Source: Lithobates sylvaticus
Lineage: Eukaryota; Chordata; Amphibia; Anura; Ranidae
Direction: 5' to 3'
Length of the DNA: 64,000 nt
Assembly: GCA_028564925.1 (NCBI GenBank)
Contig: CM053033.1
Coordinates: 203,468,107-203,532,106 of the forward strand
Positions 32,456 to 44,900 of this stretch are shown piece by piece; position 1 is the first letter of the stretch; every line of letters starts with the position of its first letter. A program made the position numbers and the translations under genes. The notes beneath the pieces are model-generated. The model ran no database searches and was not told the DNA's origin. It was given only the letters and a program-made list of their open reading frames with translations.

Positions 32456-35400
32456 TTTCCTGTCGCATCATGGCAGCATACACTCTGGGTTGTGACTCCG
32501 CCTCCACAACCTGATAGGACCACATAACTATAAGATGAAGACACGGCCCCCGCCCCAGCATTCTCTTATTTTTCCTCACCTGTTGGGACGCACTGAACAT
32601 CACCCCCTAACCGCTTCGCCCCAGCCAGGTTCTAGCCTCTCCTGGTTTGGAAGTCCTTGCCGGTACAGCCTCTAAAGGAAGCTAAATGGAAGGAACCCCA
32701 CTCTGGTGATCTCAGGGGTATCGTATCTTTCTCAGTTATTATTACCTACTGCCTTTGTGTGGAACCTTAAACAGGTTTAAAGCACCATGATGACTGCCGC
32801 TGTATAAAACCTTAAACAGGTTTAAAGCACCATGATGACTGCCGCTGTGTAAAACCTTAAACAGGTTTAAAGCACCATGATGACCGCCGCTGTGTAAAAC
32901 CTTAAACAGGTTTAAAGCACCATGATGACCACCGCTGTGTAAAACCTTAAATAGGTTTAAAGCACTATGATGATTGCCCCTGTGTAGAACCTTAAACAGG
33001 TTCAAAGCACCACCATACTCCTGACCTCGGTGGAAAGCCTTAAACAGGCTTAAAACACCATTTCATTATACAGTGTGACAGGGCAAACACACATCTTCAA
33101 GGTACATTTAAGCCTTAAATAGGCTTACCGTTATGCAGTGGTCTCCCCCTCCTGTTTTTTTCTGTATAGCTGTGTATTCACAGCACTGCTGGGTCCTGTA
33201 GTCCCTCTCCACCGCTCCCCCTCTGCGCCGAGCGTCCTAGGCTGTTCCTTGTATCTTGAACCAGAGATCGCTTAATTGCTGCAGTTTGTTTGCCTGTCTT
33301 ACAACAAAGCTCCTATTTCATCCTACTGAGGTAAAAGCCTGTTTTTTTCTCTGCATCTACTTCCTGCAAAAGCTGCTGTGTTTTAAAAAATTAGCACCTC
33401 ACCTGCCCTATAAAGTACAATTATTATTCTTTCTGTGCACTGTGAAAACAGTTGTGGAAAGAAAGAGAAAAAAAGGGTTCACAAATATGCAGAGTGCGAG
33501 ATTTCTGAGTATTGATTACTAACGGAGAAAACAGTTTCTTTAGCCAGCCCTACCAGGTCCGCAAAATCTCCCAGTGCGACCCTCTGGAAACGCATGTTGG
33601 ATATGCGGGGCCGCAGCCCTTCCCGATAATTAGCCTGCCGTAGATGCTTTGAGGAGGCTACTAGGGAAAAAGAATCGCAGTTTAGAGAGCCTGTAGCTCC
33701 ACAGATTCTTACTCCGGAGACAGAGTTATCAATGCGAAGTGCCTCACCTGCTCATCCCAGCACAGGATTCCCCGTCTGACAATGAGGGGTTGGAAGCAAC
33801 TGCAGGGTTTGATTTTTGCTAATTGAACCGTGTGTCAAATCGGTCAAGGAAGCGATCGGATGGAAGGAACCCCAGGAAGTCCAACCAAAGCGGAAAAAAT
33901 ACTTCCCAAACCTTAAATGGGACTCAGAGGCCTTTCCGTTCATTGAGGAATTGGATGATTTAAGTAAAGAGGAATGGCAAGGACCCGAGAAGAGATCGAG
34001 TCTGAATAACAGGCTTTCCAAATTACATCCCTTGAAGGAACCTAAAGTGAATCCTCTTGTCTCTCCTCCCATTGTAGACGCATCTCTCATGCGGTTAGTC
34101 AGGCATGTGACATTGCCAATCGAAGATGCAATGACATATCTTGGATAGGAGGATCGACACTAATATGAAGAGGGCCTACCTTGCAGCAGACTGGCTGTGG
34201 CACTTGCAGCTGTAGGCAGGGATATTTCCAGCTTGTCATCAAACACTGAGAGGTTGGTCTCAGTAGGCGTGGACCAGGAGAGCATAATAAAAGCTCTACA
34301 GGAGTTAAGTCTCGCGGGGACTTTTGTGGCAGAGGCTTCGGTGGATGCGATTAAATCGTCATCAAGGGCCATGTTGGCCTCCGTAATGGCCAGGCGGGCA
34401 CTGTGGCTGAAACCCTGGTCAGCGGATCCTGTCTCCAAATCAAATTGGTGCCGCATTCCATATGACGGCGAGAACCTTTTCGGTGCAAAGCTGGACTCAG
34501 CAATTTCAAAGGTGACCGGTGGGAAGTCGGGACTGATTCCATCGGACAGAAAACCGAAACAGCAGAGGCCTCCTCCCTTCAGACATAATCTGCCAGACAG
34601 ATACAGGGATGCTAAATCCTATAGGCCAGGAAAATAATACAGGAGGGGCTGGAAGAACCCCCAGACATCCTTTATGAAGTTTCAGAAGCCCAAGACTCCC
34701 GCTTCCAGTGACCAAAAGCCCAGTCAGCATTAGTGGGGGCAAGGCTTTCTAAATTCAAGCTGGTTTGGGCGGAAGCAATAAAGGACCCTTGGACAGTGGC
34801 TACTGTCCATTTCGGGCACAGATGGCCCTTCAAGAGACGTCCCCCAGGGGATCATTTTTGTCCCACCAGACTTCCACCTTCAGGGGATAAACGGTTACTG
34901 TTGACCAGTTACATCCAAGAGCTTCTCCAGAAGAAGGCGATAATAGAGGTGCCTGCATCACAGAGGGGTCAGGGATTCTACTCCCCATTATTTCTGGTCA
35001 AGAAAAAATCTGGGGACCTTCAGCCAGTCTTGGTTCTAAAAGAACCTCAATCGCTCCATTCGAGTGGAGTCGTTCAAGATGGAGAGTTTACAATCAATCC
35101 TCCAGGCCATAAATCTGGGAGACTGGATGCTCTCCATAGACCTCCAGGACGCATATCTTCACGTCCCGATCCATGTTGCTTTCCTGAAGTTCCTTCGGTT
35201 CTCGGTGAATCAGGGCCACTTCCAGTTTCAGGGTCTCCCGTTCGGGATCTCTACTGCCCCCAGAAATTTCACCAAGGTACTACTACCAGTAATCGCATCC
35301 TTAAGGGAGAAAGGGTTGAGAGTCCATCACTACCTGGACGACATCCTCCTCCTTTCAAGCAACCAGGAGTCCCTTGTCCAACATCGGGAGGTCCTAGTTT

Positions 35401-37790
35401 CCACACTACAAAGACTGGGCTGGTTGATAAACTGGAAAAAAAGCAATGCTCATCCCACCCAGAGGCTGATCTTCCTGGGTGCGGAACTGGATACCCGGAC
35501 AAACACGGTGGAACTACCGGCAGAAAAGATTTCCCCACTGATTCAGAGGGTGAGAAGAGCAATCTCAGCAACATCCCTTCCAGCCAGAGCATGTCTCAGT
35601 CTCCTAGGCTCTCTGTCTGCGACCATTCCTATGGTCCAGTGGGCCCAATGGAACGCAAGACCCCTTCAAACGTCCTTTTTCTGCGCCAATGGGACAGCTT
35701 ATCCATGACCCAACCGATCTACATCTCGGAGGAGGTCAAGCGATCCTTGCAGTGGTGGACTCGTCCCTGCAATCTGAGGAGATGCAAGCACATAGTTCCC
35801 CCCTCCTCAGGAAACGGTAACCTCAGATGCCAGTTTGGAGGGATGGGGGGCACACTACCTGCACTACGCGGCCCAAGGGCGCTGGCCATTCAGGATCCAG
35901 GATGCAGTCTCCAATGTGCTGGAGATGAAAGCAGCCTTTCAGGCACTCCTGGCCTTCAGTACTTACCTGAGGGGGAAGCAAGTCCTCCTGAAGATGGACA
36001 ACAGGGTGGCCGTTGCCTACATCAACAGGCAGGGAGGCACCAGAAGCTCCTCCCTGATGTAGGAAGTTCGCCCCGTGATGGAGTGGGCACAATCGAACCT
36101 ATTGGACCTGAGAGCGACCTATATCCCAGGGGTCGAGAATCTCCTAGCATTTGCGATAATAATTCAGACCTGGGGCTCACCAGACATAGACCTGGCGGCC
36201 ACACCAGCCAATGCAAAGGTTCCTATCAAGAATCCCCTTTCCGTCAGCGGAGGGAGTAGATTGTCTACAACATCCCTGGAGCTTCAACCTCCGGTACATT
36301 TTCCCTCCGACTCCCCTCATAGCGAGGTTCCTTCTGAGGCTCAAGAGGTCGACGGCACTAGTAGTGGCGGTGATCCCTTTCTGGCCGAGGAGGCCTTGGT
36401 TCACTACTCTCCTTCAGTTGAACGCAACGGATCCTCTCCCTCTTCCGCTGTCAGCAGATATGCTCTCTCAGGACCAACATCCGAACCTGGAGAGGCTACA
36501 TCTGATGGCCTGGAGGCTGAGAGGTCTAGGTACCTAGAACAGGGCTGTTCTCAGAGGGTAGTGGAAACATTACTCCAGGCTAGGAAGCAAGACTACCAAC
36601 AACACCTACAGAAGGATCTGGGAGAAGTTTACCGCCTTCTCTCAACAACAAGGTTGGGACATATCTTCTCTGACAGCTCCTCAAATCCTTGAATATCTGC
36701 AGTCAGGCCTAGAGAAGGGTCTTCGATCGGGGTCAAATGGGCACATGATCCTCTGGTTATCCAATTTCAGAGGGCCTGTCTTAAACTAAGGCCACCTAGG
36801 AAACCATCATTCCCAGCATGGGACCTCTCAGTCGTCCTGGAAATACTGTCCAATGATCCATTCTCTCCACTCGACAACATTTCCCTTTGGAACCTGACGC
36901 TTAAAATCTCATTTCTGATTGCTATCACTTCAGAAAAGAGGGTCTCAGAGATGCAAGCCTTGATGGCCAAAGAACCGTATCTAGTCGTCTACCCGGACAG
37001 GATAGTATTAAACCTTCAGATCGTTTCGTACCTAAGGTATCCTCATTTCACTTTAATCAGGAGATCAACCTTCCAGCCCTTATCACAGATCAAGGTGATC
37101 CTCATCCTCTGGATGTCAGGGGCAACATCCTGAAGTACCTCTCAGCAACAGAATTGATCAGGAGATCGGAGAACCTCTTAGTCATCCCATACGGCCATAG
37201 AAAAGGTCAGGCGGCCTCGGCTCACACCATCGCTTCATGGCTGGTGAAGACTATCAAAAAGGCATACTCACTGAGTGAGAAACAGATTCCGGGGGGCTTA
37301 GAGGCACATTTCACCAGGGCGGTGGCAACTTCTTGGGCAACCTATTGTAGGGTCTCGGCAGAGACTATTTGTAAGGCGGCTACCTGGTCTTCCAGAAACC
37401 CCTTTATGTCACATTATAGGGTGGATTCTGCACAACTTTCAACAGTAGATTTGGGAAGGGCCATAATTCAGGCCAACTCCTGTTTCTTGTTAATAAATTT
37501 ATTTTTCTTGCATTCCCACCCAGTCTGCGAGTTACTCCCCAGAGTGTATGCTGCCATGATGCGACAGGAAAACGGAAAATTGTATACTTACCTTTCCGTA
37601 ATTTTCCTTTCCTGTCGCATCTTGATGGCAGCATACAATAAACCCACCCATAGAAGGTGATTAATATATATATGGAGAATGCTGGGGCGGGGGCCGTGTC
37701 TTCATCTTATAGTTATGTGGTCCTATCAGGTTGTGGAGGCGGAGTCACAACCCAGTGTATGCTGCCATGAAGATGCGACAGGAAAGGAAA
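32456..37790 (+). mobile_element. DIRS-family retrotransposon (fossil)
   Basis: Terminal repeats are inverted: about 32463-32563 matches the complement of 37674-37770 (blocks such as GGTTGTGGAGGCGGAGTC). A further copy of the terminal sequence lies just inside the right end, the arrangement typical of DIRS elements. Parts in order are a leader with a 44-bp tandem repeat, a gag-like region (from about 33.8 kb), reverse transcriptase and RNase H (about 34.8-36.2 kb) and a tyrosine recombinase (about 36.5-37.5 kb). It is broken, with at least several interruptions. Recognisable domains and matching ends suggest moderate age. It is in the same orientation as the host gene. Confidence 0.88.
32757..33060. 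repeat. 44-bp tandem repeat in the DIRS leader
   Basis: About six copies of a unit containing CCTTAAACAGGTTTAAAGCA and CCATGATGACTGCCGC. Copies diverge slightly toward the right. Confidence 0.8.
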
Positions 37791-37829
37791 ATTACGGAAA
37801 GGTAAGTATACAATTTTCCGTTTTATTGG

Positions 37830-38590
37830 AGTTTGGGCGTTCTTTTTTTAAAAGCCCATAAACTCCATTCTATGTTAGCCTATGTGTCCATGCACACATG
37901 GACGTTTTTTAGCTTTAATGAGCAGTGGAGTTTATGGGATTTTTTCTGAACGCCAGAAATTCGCATTCAAAGTGCAGTTTTTCACCACCAAAAAAAGCTA
38001 AACGCCCATGAACGCGTTAATTAGCGTTCAGCGTTCTATTTTTTCAATGCATTGTGGGAGTTTGGAATACATTGTGGGATTTTTGTGTCCTCTGTGTATT
38101 TTTATTAAGAACGCCCATAAACGCTAACGCTATAAAACGCTCATAAAAGCTAGTACAAAATGCTGTTAAAAGCACTATATTTAGCAGCGCTTTACCGTCG
38201 TTTGCAGCGGCGCTATTCAGCAGAGCTTCTGCTCATTTACTAAGCCCAGCAACTGCTACCTGGTCAGAACCCCTTTATGACACATTAAGGGTCGATTCTG
38301 CACAACTGGCCAACATCCTATTCTAGTTAATAATTTATTTTCCCTGACCCACCCCAGTCCTGCGAGTTACCTCCCCCAGAGTTGATTTGCAAAGTGCAGG
38401 CAGTTTTAACCCCTGCTAGCGGCCGAAAAAAGGTTTAAAACCGCCTGCAAAGCGCCGCTGCAGTGGCGCTTTGAAGGCGGGTTTGCAGCGCTGCCCATTG
38501 TTTTCAATGGGAAGGGCCGCTTTAGGAGCGGTAAATACGCCGCTCCTACAGCGCTCCAAAGAATACCTGCCCTAGCGTCGTTGTTTGTCC
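37830..38590. mobile_element. Degraded family B MITE and MITE remnants
   Basis: CTGCTAGCGGCCGAAAAAAGG, CATTGTTTTCAATGGG and AGGAGCGGTAAATACGCC are family B interior blocks, but the ends are lost. Preceding sequence (37830-38160) holds ACGCCCATAAACGCTAACGC-type palindromic MITE remains. Confidence 0.55.
38255..38385. mobile_element. Detached DIRS fragment
   Basis: Resembles the 3' end of the DIRS element 0.9 kb upstream (shared ACCCCTTTATG, GATTCTGCACAACT and CTGCGAGTTAC). It lies inside the degraded family B repeat. A short fossil piece only. Confidence 0.65.
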
Positions 38591-38789
38591 GTCGGACTAG
38601 CATACAGACGAACTCATTTTTCGACCGGACTCGAGTCCATCGGGAAAATTTGAAACATGTTCTATTTCTAAAGTCCGTCTGACTTTTGGACAGCAAAGGT
38701 TCGATGAAGCCCACACACGATCGAATTGTCCGACGGATTCGTTCCATCTGACCTTTGCTGTCGAAAAATCCGGTCGTGTGTACACGGCA
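38588..38789. mobile_element. Left-truncated family A-like MITE
   Basis: Right end CGGTCGTGTGTACACGGCA then TTA. Interior CAGCAAAGGTTCGATG and GTCCGTCTGACTTT. Left end missing. Confidence 0.6.
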
Positions 38790-39025
38790 TTAGGGCATTA
38801 GTTGATATATGAAGCATTTCGTGTGATTGGGGTTTGGACACATCATTTTCTTCTCTGTGACACATTTGCAAAAAAAAAAAAGAACTTCTTTCTTCAAAGT
38901 AACCAGACAGAAGGGACCTATGGTATGGTATTCTGTGATGAATAAAAATGAATAATATTCCATTGCTGGATTATACAACATGCAAATATTTGACTCACCT
39001 CACCTTTTTTTTTTCACCTGTTCAG

Positions 39026-39236
39026 ATCTTGGTCTGCTGTGTCCAGAAAGAAACAGATGTCCACCCATGAAGGCTCCAGCCCAGGAATGTCTTCAAAACC
39101 CAATGCTGGATTGCAGAGTGTGTGGAAAGCTGTTTAAAAGCACAAGCTCTCTTAGCAAACATGTCGAGGGCCACAGTCAGCAGAGAAAATATGTGTGCAA
39201 CATCTGCAAGAAAGCCTTCAAACGACAGGACCACCT
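39026..39236 (+). CDS. znf541: ZNF541 exon with zinc finger 1 and first half of finger 2
   Basis: Acceptor CACCTGTTCAG at 39025, donor GTACGT at 39237. The exon encodes DLGLLCPERN, then NPMLDC, a full C2H2 finger (C-x2-C-x12-H-x3-H: CRVCGKLFKSTSSLSKHVEG plus H), the linker SQQRKYV and the front of finger 2 (CNICKKAFKRQDHL). It ends two bases into a Leu codon. This matches human ZNF541 almost motif for motif (LDCSLCGKVF, SLSKH, AFKRQDHL), and this order of fingers is what identifies the gene. ZNF541 is a germ-cell chromatin protein that works with HDAC1/2, DNTTIP1 and KCTD19 at the end of meiotic prophase. It is shared with TRERF1-like relatives only outside the fingers. Confidence 0.93.
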
Positions 39237-39315
39237 GTACGTATCAAGGCACAGAGAGCTGATCAGCTGCCTTTTTATTAAAATGATAGGAGGCCCTGCA
39301 AATAGAATAAATGTA

Positions 39316-40063
39316 CCGTATATACTCAAGTATAGGCCGACCCAAATATAAGCCGAGGCCCCTTTTTTTCCCACAAAAAAATGGAAAAACGTATTGACTC
39401 CAGTATAAGCCTAGGGTGAGAAATGCGCAGCTACTGTAAGTGGAAAAGAGGGTCAACAATGCACATTTGCAGCCTCACTGTGCCCATTTGCATGCCTCAC
39501 TGTGCCCATTTGCAGCCATAGGTCCCCCAAACTTCAAACTTGGTAGTTAAGGGTTCCTAGATGCCCCCTATATTCAGTCTCTGAACCCAAAGAGTCCTGA
39601 AATAACATTGCTGTAGATGGACACAGTTGACCGACTTTGGGGCCCTGTATCTTGGGGCCACTTGGTGCTAGGAACCCCAAATTTGGTATGCAAACACTAC
39701 AACATATCAAAATGGGGTTCCTAGAACCAAGTGGCCCCGAGATACGGGGGCCCCAAAGTCGGTTCGGAAAATGTCAAGCACTTTTCTGCAGCAGAGAATG
39801 AAATTTTCCGAACCGATTTTGGGGCCCCGTATCTCAGGCCACTTAGTGCTATGGATATGTTGTAGTGTTGGCTCCACTGGGTTTGCACGCCAAATTTGAA
39901 GTTCCTAGCACCAAGAGGCCCCGAGATACGGGGCCCCAAAGTCGGGTCGGAAAATGTAATTTTCTGCTGCAGAAAAGTGCTTGACTCCAGTATAAGCCGA
40001 GGGGGGCACTTTCAGCACAATAAAATGTGCTGAAAAACTCGGCTTATACTCGAGTATATACGG
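39316..40063. mobile_element. Family E palindromic MITE, TA duplication
   Basis: Ends CCGTATATACTCAAGTATAG and TATACTCGAGTATATACGG with TA on both sides. The interior has GCAGCCTCACTGTGCCCATT units and four alternating arms built on CCCCAAAGTCGG and CCGAGATACGGGGCC. Confidence 0.88.
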
Positions 40064-40297
40064 TACATTGTAATTTCTTATAGAAGGGGCAGCCATCTCT
40101 TAATTACAACTATTGCTAAATCTCCCTCCCCTAAGGTAAATTGTGCTAGCCCCCTGTTCCCTAGCTGTTTACTTACCTTAGTTTTAGAGCTGCAGTTCTT
40201 CAGTGCAAATTATTGTCACTCTGAAGTCTATTTTCTAATAGATTTCATCCCACGTGTAAACAGGTAAACGGGGGAGAAAAAAAATTTCAGTGCCTAA

Positions 40298-40714
40298 TGC
40301 CGCGTACACATGAGTGGATTTTCCGTCAGAAAAATGTTTTTTACGATGGAATTCCGCTCAAGCTTGGCTTGCATACACACGGTCACACAAAAGTTTGCTG
40401 AACTTTCGACCGCCAAGAACGCGGTGACGTACAACACTACGACGAGCCGAGAAAATGAAGTTCAATGCTTCCGAGTATGTGTCGAATTGTTTCCGAGCAT
40501 GCGTAGGAATTTTGCGCGACGGAATTGCTACAGACGATCGGAATTTCCGATCGGAAACTTTTCCGACTGAAAAATTGAGAACATGCTCTCAATCTTTTGC
40601 TGGCTGGAATTCGGACAGCAAAAGTCAGATGGAGCATACACACGGTTGTATTTTCCGACCAAAAACTCTCATCTGTCTTTTGCTGTCCGAATTTCCGATC
40701 GTGTGTACGCGGCA
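40298..40714. mobile_element. Family A MITE
   Basis: TAA at left, TGA at right (a mutated TAA). Ends TGCCGCGTACACATGAGTGG and CGATCGTGTGTACGCGGCA. Interior nearly identical in order to 19940-20363. Confidence 0.88.
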
Positions 40715-40717
40715 TGA

Positions 40718-41602
40718 GTTATTTTTTTTTTGTCCATTGAGGAACACAGGTCCTTCAGGTTATACTGCTGCCTACAGGAGGATTGGACACTAGCACACAA
40801 AATAACTGTAGACCAGCCCAGGACAACCCCTCTTGCTACCAACATGCTTAAGATTTTTGCTAGTGTCCTAGGAGGATGGGCATTTCATCTTCAGCTATGC
40901 TATGTCGAAGACTAACCTATTTTTGCTTTTTATTTTCTTAATCTTCAAGATTTTTCTTCTGCAATCAAAATTCTGTTCTACATTCCTGTTAGAGCTTGTC
41001 CCTTTCATTGCAGCTATCCAGCGTGGCAGTCCTCAGCGTGACTTTGTAGTTCCTCTCCATCTGGAACCCCCTGGACTGGACATTGCTGTGATTCTCTGAA
41101 AGTGATCTTCAGGCACTGGGTTCTGTGGGTGCTTTTTGGACCCTGTTCTGGTAAAATGTTGGCTGTGGAGCACTTTCCAAGTTCAGAGCCACTGGCATTG
41201 CCCCAGCACTTGCCCTGTCTGTGAAATCCCAGTTAGTATTCCGGTTGGGCCGAGTACTGGGAGCTACTTCAACTACATAGGATGCCTTTAAAATTCCCAG
41301 TTTCTCACTGGTTTTGCCATGGAAGGGGTTACCGCTGTGGGATCGAGCCTTGTCATCATTCGCTAGGTGGAGTGTCCATGCACTATTTCTTGTTTTATAG
41401 CATTGAGGAAGAATCTGCTCGCTGCTGCTTACAAAGAGCCATATGAAATCTTCAATCTGTTCCTGCTGCATGCTTACAATGAGTTTGGTCATTTCTGGCT
41501 ATCTGTGCCTTACCATCACGTGTTTTGCAACATGGCTGATTAAAAACCAGAGGGCGAGGGGGGTGCAGTCCCACGGTAATAGTTGTCCACAGCTCACACT
41601 CT
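40718..41602. other. Unassigned 0.9 kb in the finger-splitting intron
   Basis: GAACACAGGTCCTTCAGG at the left and CCTAGGAGGATGGGC in the middle look repeat-like. A 127-codon minus frame (41492-41109) has no domain I recognise. No splice-flanked exon was seen. Confidence 0.35.
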
Positions 41603-42480
41603 TAAAGCGGAAGTAAACCCTTTGATTTAATAGTTAAAAAAAAAAAAAAAGCATGCCGGAAATGCTAACTGTGACATTGACTATGCTTTCAACCAAACTG
41701 TCAAACCATCCAATGGCTGGTGTCATAACTGATCACATGTGCAGAATCATGGCAGCTGAAGATTGAACAGAGGCTAAGATGGCAGCTTCCTTGGCTGAAA
41801 CCGATAGGAGGGTTTACTTCCACTTCAATGGCTCTGGAGCTGCTTGCAGTAAGCCCACTGATGGTGCTGACGTCTGCAGCCTGGAATCCTGTTGTTCCCT
41901 GCCCCTAGAGTTCATTCTGTTGTCTGAGTCCTCTATAGCTTCATCAGGTGGCCACATTCACAGTTCAAATTTTGCTAGTTTGAGAACAAAAATCCCCTCT
42001 TGCTCTATGAATGTTCGTTGCTGTGGTCGAAAATGAACGTAGATTTAAAGCGGTAAGCTCCTTGAAGGAAAAAAAATAATGTGCGCCCCCGGTGGTGTAA
42101 GCCGTATACTAGCACATTATGGCAGACCTACCTTAAAACGAAGCCCTCCAGCGGCACGCTGTCAATGCTGACAGGGCTTCAATTTTCACCCGGTCTTCCT
42201 TCTGGGTTTCGTGGGCCGTTTGGATGGCTGGGCCGCGATGACATCACTCCCGTTCATGTGCATGGGAGTCACGAGCGCGGCACAGTGCTCTGAATTGACG
42301 GCATACTCCATGTGCGGTCAATTGAGAGAGCAAGCGCCGGTGGTGTCACCAGCTGCTTCCAGTGCGAATATCTCCTAAACACCGTAAGTTTAGGATGTAT
42401 TTACTGTACCTACAGGTGAGCCTTGTTATAGGATTACCTGTAAGTACAAGGTTCAAAAGCGGAGTTTACTACTGCTTTAA
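41603..42480. mobile_element. One or two TTAAAG-ended MITEs (family N)
   Basis: Left TTAAAGCGGAAGTAAACCC; a second similar start TTTAAAGCGGTAAGCTCC at 42047; right TTTACTACTGCTTTAA. Two adjacent copies are likely. Non-coding. Confidence 0.5.
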
Positions 42481-42595
42481 CCTCACTAACCATTAGAAAA
42501 TTACACAAATGTTCCAAAAGTAAATTTTTTTAAACATAATTGTACTAGTGTATGACCAGCTTTATCATTCCCAACATCATCCTACACATGGCCAG

Positions 42596-42822
42596 ATTAA
42601 CTACTTCCCGACCTCGCTATATCCAAAAGATGGCTACTGCACAGTTTTCCAGTTTGGGGTGCGCTCTGTGACCAGTGTCCTTCGGACACAGCTGATCACA
42701 GTAAAGGGCCAATCACAGAAGCCCTTTACTATGTGATCAGCTATGCCCAATCACAGCTGATCACATGTAAACAGACTCGCTGGTTATAGGCAGTGCTTTC
42801 CTGTGTGAGGAAAGGATTGCCA
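42596..42822 (+). mobile_element. Family C element, left part only
   Basis: Starts TTAACTACTTCCCGACCTCG and keeps TGTGATCAGC and TCACAGCTGATCACATG, then is cut by the next MITE at 42823. Confidence 0.6.
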
Positions 42823-43300
42823 TTAAAGCGGAGTTCCGCTTAAAAAATTAAAAAAATAAAAATAAAATTAAAGTCAGCAGCTACAAATACTGCAGCTGCT
42901 GACTTTTAATAATCGGACACTTACCTGTCCCAGGGTCCAGCGATGCAGGGGATCGAAGCCCCGCTCGTCTCCCCCTCCTCTCTGGTGCCGGCATTGTCAC
43001 TGGGCGCATGGCTGTGGCTTCACAGCCGGGCTCGCTCTGCGCATGCGCAAGACGCGCGGCACGCTGTGACTGGCCGGGCAATCATCTAGGACCTGTGATG
43101 TGTCCCAGATTGCCGAGAAGGAGGGGGGAGAGATGAACTGACTTGCGGAAACTGCAGAGCCCCGGGAGGAAGTGGGAGCTGAAACCCTCTAAAAAGAGTA
43201 TTTCCGCTCCCCCCAAAAAAGATGACATGCCAAATGTGGCATGTTAGGGGGTCACCTTCCCTTAAAGCGGAAGTTCAATTTTTGGGTCGAACCCCTTTAA
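42823..43300 (+). mobile_element. Family N MITE with strong internal palindrome
   Basis: TTAAAGCGGAGTTCCGC to GGTCGAACCCCTTTAA. The block GTCAGCAGCTACAAATACTG with its inverse lies at 42872-42907. A copy in the opposite orientation lies at about 52440-52920, on the other side of exon 47257-48543. Confidence 0.75.
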
Positions 43301-43620
43301 GTGTCCATGCACACATAGGCTGTTATCAGTGTTTTTTGGTAGTGACGTTTTCTGGCTGGGAAAAAACCCAGAATAAGTGAGTTTTGAGAGGAGTTTTTCA
43401 GCTGTAAAAATGCTCTAACTGATAAAAGAGTAAAAAACACTGAAAAAGCCGTGGCATTCAGCATTTTTGAGCCATAAGCTGTTGTGAGAGTATAGTTTTG
43501 CTAAAAAAAGCTAAAAAAACACTGAAAAGCGCTACTGCAAAAATGCTGCAAAACTTATTCTACAGCTACAGCTTTCTACATTTAATGCTACTGGTGTTTT
43601 TATAACATCCAGTGTGCATG
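43301..43620. repeat. Decayed palindromic MITE
   Basis: AAGTGTCCATGCACACATAGG at left and CATCCAGTGTGCATGAGGCC at right are roughly inverted; A/T-rich middle. No gene. Confidence 0.45.
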
Positions 43621-43624
43621 AGGC

Positions 43625-44900
43625 CTAACCAGCAACCCTGTCAGCACATTGTTTACACTGATAATCAGGGCACTGATTATATCAATGCCCTTCAGTGCAG
43701 CCTATCAGTGCACATCAGTGAAGGAGAAACAATTATTATTTGCATGACATCTTGGACTTTCAGTGGGAATATCTGAATGATGCCTGCAGCTACAGGCATC
43801 ATTCAGATATCCTCGTTTTCTGCTGGCGATTCTGTGCACCATAAGAACGATCATAGCGGTAATTCCGTCCCTTGATCGTTCTTACAGGTGACAGGAGGGG
43901 ACACCCTCCCGCCGCCATCCGGTACTTCTCCGGGCTCTCCCGTGCCATTGGGGATGCGGAGAAAGAATCGGCCGCCGCCGGAAGACGACCATAGAGATTT
44001 CCAGTAACCGGATGGTCACCAGTCATCTCTATGACCATCAAAGGCCCGGGCACGGCGTTATGACGTCACGTCCGGGCTGCGATTGTAAACAAAGCCGTGA
44101 TCGCGGCTGGTAAGCATGAGATCGTCAATTTTTTTTTCCCCCGATCTCATGCTTTCCACCCTGGAGGAGAGATGTGGGGTCTTATTAACCCCGCTTCTCT
44201 CCATAAAGAGGACCTGTCGCACACCATTCCTATTACAAGGGATGTTTATATACCTTGTAATAGGAATAAAAGTGATAAAAAATGTAAAAGAGAAAGTGTA
44301 AAAATAAAGTAAAATAAACAATGAAAAACATTTTTTTTTTTTTTAAACGCCTCTGTCCCCGGTAGCTCATGCTCAGAAGCGAATGCACATGTAAGTCCCG
44401 CCCACATATGTAAACGCCGTTCAAACCACACATGTGAGGTATCGCCGTGTGCGTTAGAGTGCGAGCAACAATTCTAGCACTAGACCTCCTCTGTAACCCT
44501 GTAAAAAAATTTAAAGCGTCACCTATGGAGATTTTTAAGTACTGAAGTTTGGCGCCATTCCATGAGTGTGCACAATTTTAAAGTGTGACATGTTGGGTAT
44601 CTATTTACTTGTGTAACATCATCTTTCACAGTATACAAAAAAATTGGGCTAACTTTACTGTTTTGTTATTTTTTAATTCATGAAACTTTTTTTTCCCAAA
44701 AAAAAAGGCGTTTGAAAAATTGTTGCGCAAATACCGTGCGAGATAAAAAGTTGCAATGACCGTCATTTTATTCCCTAGGGTGTTTGCTAAAAAAAACATA
44801 TATATTGTTATGGGGTTCTGAGTAATTTTCTAGCAAATAAATTTGATTTGTACATGTAGGAGAGGAGTGCCAGAATAGGCCCGGTATGGAAGTGGTTAAA
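43625..44900 (+). repeat. Family L repeat, copy 2, with family C-like left part
   Basis: Left half has CAGCCTATCAGTGCACATCA (family C-like) and a palindrome around 43768-43811 (ATGATGCCTGCAG). Right half matches 26057-26670 closely and ends GGAAGTGGTTAAA. Non-coding. Confidence 0.65.

Larger units (their letters stand above)
32224..39025 (+). other. znf541: ZNF541 intron, 6.8 kb
   Basis: Lies between the exons ending at 32223 and starting at 39026. It contains the DIRS element, a detached DIRS fragment, a degraded family B MITE and the tail of a family A MITE. It ends in a long pyrimidine tract and CACCTGTTCAG. No other exon seen. Confidence 0.65.

Noticed and set aside
33061-33800. Host exon within the DIRS leader
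   Set aside because: Lies between the inverted ends and shows no splice-flanked frame in phase with ZNF541.
41109-41492. 127-codon minus-strand frame as a gene
   Set aside because: No domain, no splice context and composition like intron sequence.
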